This document shows positions 55,189 through 64,000 of a stretch of DNA of 64,000 nucleotides, in pieces (position 1 is the first letter of the stretch; every line of letters starts with the position of its first letter). Source of the DNA: Verrucomicrobiota bacterium (GTDB lineage Bacteria; Verrucomicrobiota; Verrucomicrobiia; Limisphaerales; JADLHS01); the NCBI GenBank assembly GCA_029573725.1, contig JAKQDQ010000181.1, positions 434,001-498,000 on the forward strand, read 5' to 3'. Below the pieces are notes generated by a model. That model was not told the DNA's origin, searched no databases, and saw only the letters and a program-made list of their open reading frames with translations. Both the position numbers and the translations under genes were made by a program.

Positions 55189-56361
55189 ATGAAAGTCAAA
55201 TTCAGTTGGCGGCTCTCAACGACCCTGTTCGCACTGTCAGTGGCCCTGTCCGGATGCGCGACGAAAAACACTTCAGGAAATGGCCGCGCGGCGGACCAGT
55301 TCGTCAACGTTCTGCAAGTGTTGCAGCAAGAATACGCACCCGACCCCCATCTCGCGCACTTTGACATTACCGCCACCGGCCAAGGCCCGGAATTGATTCT
55401 CACCGGCGAAACGGACAGTGCCGCCGCCAAAGCGGCGGCCTTGCAGGCGGCGCGGCAAACGGGGGCGCCGGTGGTGGATCGCATCCGGTTGCTGCCCGCG
55501 GCGGAACTGGGCGTCACCAACTGGGGGATCGTCACCCTCAGTGTGGCCAACGGGCGCGAGCACCCGGAAAACAAGGCGGAACTTGGCACGCAAATGTTGC
55601 TCGGGGAGGTCGTCCGTGTCCTGAAACGCCAGCGGCATTGGTTGCTGGTCCAGACGCCGGACCGCTACCTTTCCTGGGTGGGGGCGGATGCCATCCAGCT
55701 TTGCACCGCTGCGGAAGCCCGGACCTGGGCGCAAGGTTCGTTGCTGATTTTTACCAACCTGGACGGCGTCATCCGCGAAGCGCCGGAAGCGGACGCGCCG
55801 CCTCTGGCGGACATCATCCTCGGCAACCGGGTGCGCCGGGTGGGCGTCACCGGAGATCAACACAAGGTGGCGCTGCCCGACGGACGCGCCGGGTACCTGG
55901 CGCAATCAGCCGTGACGGACTTCTCCACCTGGAAACAAACGCGCCGGCCCACCGCCGCAAACATCGAACGCACCGCGCGGCAATTCATGGGGCGTCCGTA
56001 CTTGTGGGGCGCCAGCACGCCGCGCGGCATGGATTGTTCCGGCTTCACCAAACTCACCTTCTTCTTGAACGGGATTGAATTGAGCCGCAACGCCAGCCAG
56101 CAGGCGCGGCAGGGCACCGAAGTGCCACTGGATCAGGACCTGAGTCAATTACGGAAGGGCGATCTGCTTTTCTTTTCCCTTGCCGGGGCGGGGGGCGCGG
56201 ATGCGCGCATTACACACACGGGAATCTATCTGGGCAATCAACTGTTTATCCAGGCCTCCGGAAGGGTCCGCATCAGCAGCCTGAACCCCGATTCGCCCAT
56301 TGCCGATCAGAGCCGCATCCGCGGTCTCGTCAAAGCCCGTCGCATTTTACCGGCGAACTAA
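55189..56361 (+). CDS. NlpC/P60 family lipoprotein peptidase
   Basis: 390 residues from MKVKFSWRLSTTLFALSVAL; Met at 55180 is also possible. The lipobox is LSGCA. Two SH3b-like domains (~115-180 and ~190-255; VVRVLKRQRHWLLVQTPDRY, RVRRVGVTGDQHKVALPDGR) precede a C-terminal NlpC/P60 domain with the catalytic Cys in GMDCSGFTKLTFF and His in ARITHTGIYLGNQLFIQASG. It probably cleaves peptidoglycan stem peptides at the cell envelope. The N-terminal region (~30-105) contains a BON-like segment. Confidence 0.92.
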   Translation: MKVKFSWRLSTTLFALSVALSGCATKNTSGNGRAADQFVNVLQVLQQEYAPDPHLAHFDITATGQGPELILTGETDSAAAKAAALQAARQTGAPVVDRIRLLPAAELGVTNWGIVTLSVANGREHPENKAELGTQMLLGEVVRVLKRQRHWLLVQTPDRYLSWVGADAIQLCTAAEARTWAQGSLLIFTNLDGVIREAPEADAPPLADIILGNRVRRVGVTGDQHKVALPDGRAGYLAQSAVTDFSTWKQTRRPTAANIERTARQFMGRPYLWGASTPRGMDCSGFTKLTFFLNGIELSRNASQQARQGTEVPLDQDLSQLRKGDLLFFSLAGAGGADARITHTGIYLGNQLFIQASGRVRISSLNPDSPIADQSRIRGLVKARRILPAN

Positions 56362-56450
56362 TGGAGTTGCGAAAAACATCGCTGCACGTTCGCGAAAGAC
56401 AATCGCGGCGATGCCTTTCCGTGGCTGCGCTTGCTTGTGCGAACTGGAAC

Positions 56451-59246
56451 TCACAGGTCCAAACGTTTGCCGCCTTGGAAGGTGAACCGTACCCGGCACG
56501 GCGTTTCGTGTGGGCGGCGAATCATGAACGCGGCTTGGTGTTCGCCGGGTGATAATACAGTGGCCGGCGCGAGCGGGCCGCGTTCCGGCGGTTGCAATCC
56601 GGCCCGATGGCGCGCCGTCGGTTCCCCCGGCCAGAAGAACAGGAACTGGCCGTTGGTCAAAGTCCCGGACCAAGCCCAGCGCTGTTCCCCCAGCCTGATG
56701 ACGGGATTCGTTATTTCCGCATCTCGCTGCGCGTGCAGTTGCACTCCCACTTGAGGAAAACCATCCGGAACACGCACCGACCAGACGGCATTGGTTGCGC
56801 CCGCCGGAATTTCATGCCACGCACCGTAAACGACCGGTTGCAGGTATTGCCGTCCGGATTGTTCGAGCAGCCGATACTCGTGGCGTTTCGCCAGCAGCGG
56901 CGAATCCGGATCGCCGGGTTTGATGGCGGTCAGCGCCGGATCAATTCGCAACTGCGCCTTGATCTTTTCCGGCACGCGCCCGGAGCGGCGCAGTTTTTCG
57001 TAACGCGCAATGAGGTCCAGAATTTCCCCCGTGAACGGATGCGCCGTCGCAGCCTGGCACGACACCTGAAACGACATTGAGGAATCGTAACCAAGCGTCG
57101 CCGCCAGCACGTATTCAAACATGTCCGGCGTGCAGGTCGGGTCGTAACCGTAATACCAGCCGATGTCCAGCGGCATGCCGTCGCGGGCCAGGGAATCGAA
57201 CCAACCCGAGCGCTGATCCAGATAGCCTTTCAGGTCCCCGTGGCCGTCCGCCGAAGCGCTGCGCGCCAGCAAGTGCCAGGAGTAGTGGCTGAAGCTGCTG
57301 GCCTGCAACAGCGTGTTCTTGTTCGCGAGCTGGTCGTAAAAGGCCTGATGCAAGCGCGCATTGTAATACCAGTGTTCGCCTTGCAATTGCTCCGAGCCGT
57401 CGAAGTAAATCATGTCAATCCCACAGGTGTTCGCCACGCGCGCAAAATTTTTGGCCACCTCCTCCAGCAACGTCGTGTCCATGTCGAACATGTGATAACC
57501 GTAGGCGCGCGTCAGATGCCGCACCGGTTCGCCCTGCCGATGCGCGGTGGCTTTCGTCCCCAAGTGGCCGCGTTGACAGTCCTCAAACCCAAACGGCGGT
57601 TCCAAGGCGCGCTTTCCGTAAGTGATCAATTCATCGCCCACTTGCAACACGGTGCCTTGCCCCATGTAACCGCCGTCCTCAGCGGGGAAATTCGTCGGCG
57701 CGGTCGTGAGCGGCAGGAATTTGTCCGTGGCGCCCACGGCGGCGGCCAGTGTCGCACTCGCGCCTTTCACCAGCCGCGGATCGGGCGCCGGCGTGAGGTA
57801 GGAATCCGGTGGATAAATGGATGCAGCCAGGAAATGCAGCCCCACGCGAAAGCCCGCGTCTTTGAACCGTTGCAACGTCCGCTGGAGTCCGGCCAGGCCG
57901 TCCGGGAAGCGGTCGCGATTCACTTCGTAATGTCCGGTGCCGTGACTCCACGATTCCTGCCCGAACAAAATCGTGCTGAACCCGCCGCGCCGCGCCAGTT
58001 CCAGCCCGGCCGCAAATTGCGCTTCCCGGAAGTCGGTAAGGAAAAGATAGGATTGTTTGGTCCAAGGCGATTGTTTGTTCCAAACGCCGCCCAGTTGCGG
58101 ACTTGGCAGGCCGGCGGCCACTTCAAATCGCCGAATGGTTTCCAGAAAATCCGTTTCGCGACCAACCAGCACCCCAAACGCCGCCGGTTCGATGCCGTGG
58201 GCGCGCTCTGTTTGAACGCAAAGATTGATCGTGTCCGAAGACCACAGGGGCGAAGTGGAATCCTCGAAATCCTCCAACACCACCGTGCGCGACACGCCAT
58301 CACGTTCCACCAGCGCTTCGACGTGATCCACAAGACAGGTGACGGTCGTGCCGGCAGGCAGGCCGTTGTAATAAAAGTTCAGCGTGGTGACGTGATCGTA
58401 ACGCAAGGAATTGATCGGGCAGTTGGTGAGCGTGACCTGCCGCCAGCCATGGAAATCAATGGGCACGTAATTATCCCGGTAACCGCCGGCGCCGTCGTAG
58501 AGCTGAATCTTCAACGCTTCACCGCGACCATCCCCATGCACCCACGCGCGCAAGGCGCGGCAGCCCGTGAGATCCAACGGCGCGGCGAACTGGCGTCCGC
58601 GCATGCTCCAACCGTTGGCTTGTTCGTTGCAGGTGGCGGTGAATTGCGCCGCGAACCGACCCTCCTGCGCTTCCGTCACGGGCACAAAATCATGGTGGCA
58701 ACCCGCGCGATCCACCTGCGTGCCGCCCGCCTGCCGGTGGAACGCGTGGACGTTCGGTGTCGCGGCCATCAATGCGGCGAACTGCCCGTCCTGGATCACG
58801 CCGTTGAGTGTGTCCAGCATCCGTCCCGCGCGCGGTGCGCCCAGGTCAAACAAACCCAGCCGGGTGACGGGCCGGGTCGCTTCCAGGCGGGTCAGTCGGA
58901 ACACGACAAATCCGTTCCCGGGGATGACTTGAAACTCGGCGTGCCCTTCCGCGCCGAACCGCACGGACAGGCGCCCGCCGGACCACGAGGCCGTCTCGGC
59001 TTGATGTCGGGCGCCGTCGGTTTCCAATGTGAACGCCGGATGCCCCGCTCCCGGCCAGCGTGTGCCCCCCGCGAACTGCAGCGTGGCGGTCGGATTCGTG
59101 GTGGTAATTGCAAGCGTGGCCGGGCCGAGGTCGAAGGAGATCGCCGGGGCGGGAGGCGGGTCGGCGGTCGCAGAGGTCGTCAGCAGGGCGACAACGAGCC
59201 CGCTCCGGGCGAACCAGATGGTGAAGCGGTCCTTGATGGTTTCCAT
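56451..59246 (-). CDS. Large secreted glycosidase-like protein
   Basis: 931 residues. Signal peptide (FARSGLVVALLTTSATADPP) at ~14-30. The N-terminal domain (~30-190) resembles the beta-sandwich of GH-type alpha-galactosidases. A carbohydrate-binding-like domain follows at ~200-335 (RALRAWVHGDGRGEALKIQL, ending TVVLEDFEDS). The middle has a TIM-barrel look with FSTILFGQESWSHGTGHYEV and CGIDMIYFDGSEQLQGEHWY. A C-terminal beta domain (~770-930) closes it. The YFDGSEQ Asp is a candidate catalytic residue. No family could be named with confidence. Confidence 0.7.
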   Translation of the reverse strand: METIKDRFTIWFARSGLVVALLTTSATADPPPAPAISFDLGPATLAITTTNPTATLQFAGGTRWPGAGHPAFTLETDGARHQAETASWSGGRLSVRFGAEGHAEFQVIPGNGFVVFRLTRLEATRPVTRLGLFDLGAPRAGRMLDTLNGVIQDGQFAALMAATPNVHAFHRQAGGTQVDRAGCHHDFVPVTEAQEGRFAAQFTATCNEQANGWSMRGRQFAAPLDLTGCRALRAWVHGDGRGEALKIQLYDGAGGYRDNYVPIDFHGWRQVTLTNCPINSLRYDHVTTLNFYYNGLPAGTTVTCLVDHVEALVERDGVSRTVVLEDFEDSTSPLWSSDTINLCVQTERAHGIEPAAFGVLVGRETDFLETIRRFEVAAGLPSPQLGGVWNKQSPWTKQSYLFLTDFREAQFAAGLELARRGGFSTILFGQESWSHGTGHYEVNRDRFPDGLAGLQRTLQRFKDAGFRVGLHFLAASIYPPDSYLTPAPDPRLVKGASATLAAAVGATDKFLPLTTAPTNFPAEDGGYMGQGTVLQVGDELITYGKRALEPPFGFEDCQRGHLGTKATAHRQGEPVRHLTRAYGYHMFDMDTTLLEEVAKNFARVANTCGIDMIYFDGSEQLQGEHWYYNARLHQAFYDQLANKNTLLQASSFSHYSWHLLARSASADGHGDLKGYLDQRSGWFDSLARDGMPLDIGWYYGYDPTCTPDMFEYVLAATLGYDSSMSFQVSCQAATAHPFTGEILDLIARYEKLRRSGRVPEKIKAQLRIDPALTAIKPGDPDSPLLAKRHEYRLLEQSGRQYLQPVVYGAWHEIPAGATNAVWSVRVPDGFPQVGVQLHAQRDAEITNPVIRLGEQRWAWSGTLTNGQFLFFWPGEPTARHRAGLQPPERGPLAPATVLSPGEHQAAFMIRRPHETPCRVRFTFQGGKRLDL

Positions 59247-60240
59247 TCGTTTCGATTGTGGTTATTGCGGACCCCTGGTCGGCGGGAGAATGCTGCGGGT
59301 GATCGCTCGGAAATTCAAAGCCAAAAGACGGCCGGTATGCGTTGCGCGCTGTGTCGCTGAGGCCATCGGTTGAAAGGAATCGTTTGCCTCCCGTCCCGGG
59401 GTGCGAGTCGCCGGACGGTTTCCGCCAACTATCTGAACTATCGGCAGAGCAGTTTGACCTACGCGGCCTGGGGCTGAGGTTCGTTCAGAGCGGCAAGACC
59501 GCAGGTTTTAATACCGTTGCGGCCAAAGTTGCTGGCGCGCGCTGGGAGGCACTCTCCGTGGCAGATGTTGTCGCGCGAAGAACAGTTGGAATGGTTTGCT
59601 GAACTTTGGTTGCTTTCGGTGTGGTTGATTCCTCGTCTCGGAATTGCCAGGGCACCTGCGGGCTGGCGCAGGTCCGCGGAGCGCCGCTGCCGCCGTGGCT
59701 TGAACATCCAACCCGGCCTGCTTCCCCCAAACGGGACGGGCGGGGTTTCGCGGTTTATTGCAAGTCCGTCCGCCCGCGTGCTGGAGCGGCATTCACCGGC
59801 AGGATCTTTGTGGATTCAGGCGCCCCTTGGGAATCTGCCCCCGCCAATAACGGCGGCAGATCGCTCGCGGAAAATTTCGTCGCTCCGGGCGCCCGGTTTC
59901 TTTAGTCTGCGCCGATGCAGACGCTCAGCGAGTCGCCGGTCGCCAGTCCGGACGGGCAGACCCCATCGTGGGTCCAGGAATCCGCTGGGGGCGTATTCGG
60001 GACCGGATACTTCGCAGCGCGTGGGGATGAGATCCACGCAGTCCCGCCGGGGGGCTGGCTCGGTTTCCCGCCGGCAGCCGGCAACCCGGTGGGCGTCCGG
60101 TTGTGCAGTACGGCCAGGTCCGGCGCGTGGCGCCGCAACCATTGGGATCGTCTCCGCAGCCGCCCGGCTCGGGCTCGCGGCCACCACGTGAACTGCCGGC
60201 GCGGGGGAAAGGGCTCCGCACGGTGCCCCGTACACTCAAC
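59247..60240. other. 994-bp region without a recognised gene
   Basis: Open frames such as 59517-60191 (plus) or 59902-60235 (minus) are Arg/Pro/Ser-rich and have no sign of folded domains. I see no tRNA, conserved RNA or convincing terminator. It might hold decayed sequence or promoters of the divergent 931-aa gene and the ROK gene. Confidence 0.4.
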
Positions 60241-61191
60241 ATGGCCGTCGTAGGAATTGATCTCGGCGCGACGAAGCTGGCCGGAGCGCTTTTTGACGCT
60301 CAAGGCCGGATTCTGTATCGCTGCCGGACCCAGCGGAACACGCGCACGGACAGGGCTGTTGGCAGGTTGATTCGACAGCAGGTCGCCGACTTGCTGAAGC
60401 AAGCTGGAACACGTGAAGTGGAGGCCATCGGCATCTGTGTGCCCGGCATCGCTCATGCGAAAACCGGGCGGGTCTGGGCGCCCAACATTCCCGGCTGGGA
60501 GGATTATCCACTGCGCGACGAAATTATCTCCGCGCTCGGCCAGTCCGGGCTGCCCGTGGTGGTGGACAACGATCGGGCGGCTTACATCCTGGGGGAAACC
60601 TGGCGGGGCGCAGCGCGGCGTTGTCGCGACGCCATCTTCCTCGCCGTGGGCACCGGGATCGGCGCCGGGATTTTGGTGCAGGGCGAAGTCCTGCGGGGCG
60701 CGCACGGCATCGCCGGCGCGATTGGCTGGATGGCATTGGACCATCCGTTTGTCGCGGACTACGTGCCGTGTGGTTGCTTTGAACATCACGCTTCTGGCGC
60801 GGGTCTGGCGCGACAGGCTCAGGAGCTGTTCACGGACAATAACCATCGCCGCCGGTTCCGCGGGAAACGTCGTTTCACGGCGCAGGATATTTTCTCCGCT
60901 GCCGCGCGTGGCGACCGCGTCGCGCAGAAGTGTGTGGGCCAAGCCATCGAGTATTGGGGCATGGCGGTGGCGAATCTCGTCAGTTTGTTCAACCCGGAGA
61001 AAATCATCTTCGGCGGCGGGGTGTTCGGCCCCGCCACACGCTTTCTCCCGAGAATCCGGCGCGAGGCGGGGAAGTGGGCACAGCCGATCGCGATGCGCCG
61101 GGTGAGAATCGTGGCGTCGCAACTCGGTGGCGACGCCGGACTTTACGGTGCGGGCTTTTTAGCTTTGCGCGCCCGGCGCAACTCCCGTTAA
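60241..61191 (+). CDS. ROK family sugar kinase
   Basis: 316 residues from MAVVGIDLGATKLAGALFDA, the phosphate-1 motif of ROK kinases. DNDRAAYILGETWRGAARRC gives the conserved Asn-Asp, and LAVGTGIGAGILVQGEVLRG is phosphate-2. The usual zinc motif CxCGxxGCxE is degenerate (YVPCGCFEHHASG), so zinc binding may be lost or altered. It leads the MFS-SIS unit, suggesting phosphorylation of an imported (amino)sugar. A repressor role is unlikely because there is no HTH. Confidence 0.88.
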   Translation: MAVVGIDLGATKLAGALFDAQGRILYRCRTQRNTRTDRAVGRLIRQQVADLLKQAGTREVEAIGICVPGIAHAKTGRVWAPNIPGWEDYPLRDEIISALGQSGLPVVVDNDRAAYILGETWRGAARRCRDAIFLAVGTGIGAGILVQGEVLRGAHGIAGAIGWMALDHPFVADYVPCGCFEHHASGAGLARQAQELFTDNNHRRRFRGKRRFTAQDIFSAAARGDRVAQKCVGQAIEYWGMAVANLVSLFNPEKIIFGGGVFGPATRFLPRIRREAGKWAQPIAMRRVRIVASQLGGDAGLYGAGFLALRARRNSR

Positions 61192-61206
61192 CTCCCGGCA
61201 CGACTC

Positions 61207-62400
61207 ATGTATCGCAAGCCCCTCGTCTTCGCCGCCGCGTGCGCGGGCATGTTGCTCTTCGGCATTGTGTTCCTGTCCCTCGGCTCGGCGAACAACATGC
61301 TGGCCGAACGGTTTGGTCTCGATAACAACGCCATCGGCACGCTCACGGCGTTGTTGCCGTTCGGAATTCTCACCGGCTCGCTTGTGTTCGGCCCGGTGGT
61401 GGATCGCTTCGGTTACCAGTGGATGCTGTTTGCCGCCGCGCTGATCGTCGGCGCGGGACTCGAAGGCCTGGCCTTCGCCAACCACAAGGCCCTCGTGCAA
61501 CTGTTTGTGTTCCTGATCGGGTTTGGCGGCGGAGTTTTGAACGGCGCGACCAACGCCCTGGCCGCCGACGTGAGCGAAGGCGAACGCGGCGCGAAACTCA
61601 GCCTGCTTGGCGTGTTTTTCGGCATCGGCGCGTTGATCATGCCCGGCACGCTGGCCCTGCTCTCGAAGCATTATTCGCTCACCGCCATCGTCGCGGGCCT
61701 CGGAGCCGGCGTGCTGTTGCCCGTCGTGTATTTCGCGCTCATCCGGTTTCCCCCGCCGAAACAACGGGCCGAAACATTTTCTCCCGCGAGAAGTTTTGCG
61801 CTCTTGAAGGACCCGATTTTCCTCTTCGCCGGCCTCGCCCTCGCCATCCAAAGCGGCATGGAAGGCATGTCCAATGACTGGATGACGCGCTACTTCAAAA
61901 CCGTCACGCTCGCGGGCGAGACGGCGGAAGAATGGAAAACCCAACTGGGCCTCGTGGCGGTAACCGGTGCGATGATGTGCGCCCGGATGGTGTTGAGCGG
62001 ACTGTTGAAGCGCATCCGGTCCCAGGTCATTCTGTTTGTCAGCATCGCCATCACGGGGGCCGGGGCCGGGCTGTTGATGGTCTCGGGCAACTACTTCGTT
62101 TCGCTGGCCGCCGCGTTGTGCCTCGGTGCCGGGCTGGCGGCGGCGTTTCCCGTGGTGCTCAGTTACATTGGCGATCTTTATCCCACGCAATCGGGCGCCG
62201 CCTTCAGCACGATCTTTTTCGTCGCCCTCCTCGGCAACATGACCATCAACAAATCCTTCGGCGCCCTGGCCCAGATTCACGGCGTCGGGCAATACACCGT
62301 GGTCATGCTCGGGTGTCTCGCACTTTCGGCGATCCTGTTGTGGCTCGTCGTCAAACAACTCGGCAAACCTCAAAATCAATCAACCAGTTTAAACTTATGA
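61207..62400 (+). CDS. MFS sugar transporter (FucP-like)
   Basis: 397 residues, twelve membrane helices. N-terminal VFAAACAGMLLFGIVFLSLG, PFGILTGSLVFGPVVDRFGY and GFGGGVLNGATNALAADVSE recall the fucose/glucose branch of the MFS. It begins 15 bp after the ROK kinase and overlaps the SIS protein start by ATGA, so all three form one operon. Substrate probably a hexose or amino sugar. Confidence 0.85.
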   Translation: MYRKPLVFAAACAGMLLFGIVFLSLGSANNMLAERFGLDNNAIGTLTALLPFGILTGSLVFGPVVDRFGYQWMLFAAALIVGAGLEGLAFANHKALVQLFVFLIGFGGGVLNGATNALAADVSEGERGAKLSLLGVFFGIGALIMPGTLALLSKHYSLTAIVAGLGAGVLLPVVYFALIRFPPPKQRAETFSPARSFALLKDPIFLFAGLALAIQSGMEGMSNDWMTRYFKTVTLAGETAEEWKTQLGLVAVTGAMMCARMVLSGLLKRIRSQVILFVSIAITGAGAGLLMVSGNYFVSLAAALCLGAGLAAAFPVVLSYIGDLYPTQSGAAFSTIFFVALLGNMTINKSFGALAQIHGVGQYTVVMLGCLALSAILLWLVVKQLGKPQNQSTSLNL

Positions 62401-63164
62401 GCAGCGTCGCCAAACAATGGCTTGATCACACCCGTGCCGTCATGGACCAGATCGAGCGCACCCAACTCCCCGCCATCCGCCAGGCCGCCGAGGTCATGGC
62501 CGATTCCATCCAGGCCGGGCGCTGGGTGCATTGCTTCGGCTGCGGCCACGCCACGATTCCGATCGAGGAAATGTATCCGCGCATCGGGGGCTTCGTGGGA
62601 TTTCATCCGATGTGCGAACTGCCGCTCACGTTTTTCACGCGCATCGTCGGCGAGGGCGGCGTGCATCAATTTGTTTTTCTCGAACGCGTCGAGGGTTACG
62701 GCGTCGAGATCATGAAAGGTTACAACTTCGATCCGCGCGACACGATGTGGGTCTTCTCACATTCCGGCATCAACAACGTGAACATTGACGTCGCGCTCGA
62801 GGCCAAAAAGCGCGGCATGAAAGTCATTGCCTACGGCTCGGCCGCGGCCGCGAAGGGCAAACAAACGCGCCACTCGTCCGGCAAGACCATCTTCGACCTC
62901 GCCGATCTGGTCGTGGACACCTGCGCGCCCATCGGCGACGCGTGCGTGCCGCTCAAAAATCATCAGGACAAGGTCGGTCCGGTTTCCACGATGGCCTTCA
63001 TCACAACCGTCTGGATGACGGTCTGCACGGTGGCCGAAATCCTCGCCGACCGCGGCGTGAAACTTTACATCAACCCGTCACACAATGTTCCGGGCGACAC
63101 GACGGCCAAGCAGCGCCTCGATGCCGCGCTCGCAGAATACAAACGTCGCATTGCGGGAGTTTGA
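62397..63164 (+). CDS. SIS-domain sugar-phosphate isomerase-like protein
   Basis: 255 residues from MSSVAKQWLDHTRAVMDQIE. The SIS fold is indicated by GRWVHCFGCGHATIPIEEMY, then VFSHSGINNVNIDVALEAKK and GMKVIAYGSAAAA, the latter holding the sugar-phosphate-binding Ser residues. Organisation matches the UPF0309 (phosphosugar-binding) group. It overlaps the transporter stop (ATGA) and probably processes the phosphosugar made by the ROK kinase, as in amino-sugar or MurNAc-type pathways. Confidence 0.85.
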   Translation: MSSVAKQWLDHTRAVMDQIERTQLPAIRQAAEVMADSIQAGRWVHCFGCGHATIPIEEMYPRIGGFVGFHPMCELPLTFFTRIVGEGGVHQFVFLERVEGYGVEIMKGYNFDPRDTMWVFSHSGINNVNIDVALEAKKRGMKVIAYGSAAAAKGKQTRHSSGKTIFDLADLVVDTCAPIGDACVPLKNHQDKVGPVSTMAFITTVWMTVCTVAEILADRGVKLYINPSHNVPGDTTAKQRLDAALAEYKRRIAGV

Positions 63165-63195
63165 TTCACTTCATCCAGATCAACCGGAAACCAAC

Positions 63196-63768
63196 ATGGA
63201 ACGCGTTGAAACCAAACGGAAATTGTCGCCCGCCCAGCGGGATGAATTGCTCCGCGCCTTGAAAGACCGCTTTGAGAACAATCGGAGTCGTCACAAAGGC
63301 CTGGAGTGGGCCAAAGTTCAGGCTCGACTGGAAGCCCGCCCGGACAAACTGTGGTCGCTCCATGAAATGGAACGCACCGGCGGCGAACCGGATGTGGTTG
63401 GCCAGGGCAAGAAATCGGGCGAATACATTTTCTTCGATTGTTCCGAGCAAACGCCGTCCGGCCGCGTCAGCCTTTGCTACGACGATGAAGCCCTGGCGGC
63501 GCGCAAGGAACACAAGCCGAAGGGCAGCGCGGTGGGTCTGGCGGCAGCGATGGGCATCGAGCTGCTGACCGAGGAGGAATATCTCGCGCGCCAGAGGCTG
63601 GGCGAGTTCGATGCCAAACGTTCGAGCTGGCTGAAGACGCCGGCGGACTTCCGCCAGAAGGGCGGCGCGTTGTGGGGCGGCCGCAGTTACGGCCGCGTCT
63701 TCATCGGATGCAACGGGGCGGAATCCGACTACGCCGCCCGGGCCTTCCGCGGCTCGCTCAAGGTTTGA
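63196..63768 (+). CDS. DUF4256 family protein
   Basis: 190 residues from MERVETKRKLSPAQRDELLR; frame is open to 63085, but the extra part overlaps the SIS gene. Segments LWSLHEMERTGGEPDVVGQG, GEYIFFDCSEQTPSGRVSLC and PADFRQKGGALWGGRSYGRV are typical of DUF4256, a cytoplasmic family of unknown function. It follows the sugar operon by 31 bp, but DUF4256 genes occur in many contexts. Confidence 0.85.
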   Translation: MERVETKRKLSPAQRDELLRALKDRFENNRSRHKGLEWAKVQARLEARPDKLWSLHEMERTGGEPDVVGQGKKSGEYIFFDCSEQTPSGRVSLCYDDEALAARKEHKPKGSAVGLAAAMGIELLTEEEYLARQRLGEFDAKRSSWLKTPADFRQKGGALWGGRSYGRVFIGCNGAESDYAARAFRGSLKV

Positions 63769-64000
63769 ATCAACGGCCACAATGCGCGAATCCGCCGCGC
63801 GTGAGGCGATTGAAGCGGTGGCGCGCAATCCGTTTGGGCAGCTGGTCGCCTATCCGTGTCCATGCGCGTGAAGCGGTGGTCAGACAGCGTTTGTTGCGTT
63901 GAATACGACCGGCGCGGCGGTGATCTGCATCGCGGCTGGAAAGGGTTTGCATGCGCTGTGCGGATCTTTTGAAGAAGGGCTGCTGTCCCAAGGGCGGGCC

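Noticed and set aside
59517-60191. 224-codon open frame in the large gap
   Set aside because: Arg-rich and low complexity, no start signal or domain, and it overlaps other equally poor frames.
63782-63871. 30-codon frame MRESAAREAIEAVARNPFGQ...
   Set aside because: Helical-looking but very short, with no support; could be the beginning of a broken gene, not enough to annotate.

Overview
This is 64 kb of GC-rich bacterial chromosome, densely coding on both strands, with no tRNA, rRNA, CRISPR array, insertion sequence or phage gene that I can recognise. Gene content suggests Verrucomicrobiota, probably a Pedosphaera/Limisphaera-type lineage (inference). The clues are two prepilin-like proteins with FTLIELLVV leaders, very large secreted proteins built from glycosidase and carbohydrate-binding-like modules, a C-terminal 'STNLVDW...RFYRV' cassette, and palindromic repeats that read as QTSKSAV-type peptides.

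Layout. 1-6.4 kb: the 3' part of a secreted GHL10-like glycosidase (its start lies outside the window), a secreted protein with two sandwich domains, and a prepilin pair. 6.8-9.2 kb: lipoate-protein ligase, an iron-type alcohol dehydrogenase and a small sensor-like protein. 9.2-15.1 kb (minus): an 89-aa gene, nuoABCD, a HEAT-repeat protein, a response regulator with DUF4388 and a roadblock-like partner in one tight series. 15.2-17.8 kb: HU with a clear terminator, an LMW-phosphatase-like protein, a sugar nucleotidyltransferase and a decayed remnant.

18.2-34.5 kb (all minus) is the centrepiece. A periplasmic-type molybdenum oxidoreductase of the type II DMSO reductase family closely resembles the nitrite oxidoreductase NxrA/NxrB of Nitrospira and anammox bacteria. 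It comes with a fused di-haem c/haem b subunit, a TorD-like chaperone, an unrecognised small protein and an HExxH protein. It runs directly into a molybdenum cofactor set (MOSC protein, mobA, moaD, a moaE-moeA fusion, moaC, mog, moaA). A DUF2249 protein, a Crp/Fnr regulator and a TSUP anion exporter are interleaved. A TTGAT-N4-GTCAA box sits just upstream of the first gene, and the regulator carries the ExxSR recognition-helix motif expected to read it. Two homologous palindromic elements, each exactly 165 bp, lie in frame inside two genes of this cluster, resembling in principle the protein-coding palindromic elements of Rickettsia.

35-42 kb: a GRP/RbsU-type sugar transporter with ribokinase, a second prepilin pair, an NmrA-like dehydrogenase, and a slipin/NfeD pair. 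41.6-48.6 kb (plus): ECF sigma factor, zinc-finger anti-sigma, DUF2892, TolC, membrane-fusion lipoprotein and RND pump. 48.7-56.4 kb: cytidine deaminase, purine nucleoside phosphorylase, a PAS/HisKA protein without an ATPase domain, an eight-haem cytochrome fused to HEAT/TPR repeats, an MFS transporter and an NlpC/P60 lipoprotein. 56.4-64 kb: a 931-aa secreted glycosidase-like protein, then a ROK-MFS-SIS sugar operon and a DUF4256 protein.

All family assignments come from reading motifs and from memory of the families. No database search was run.
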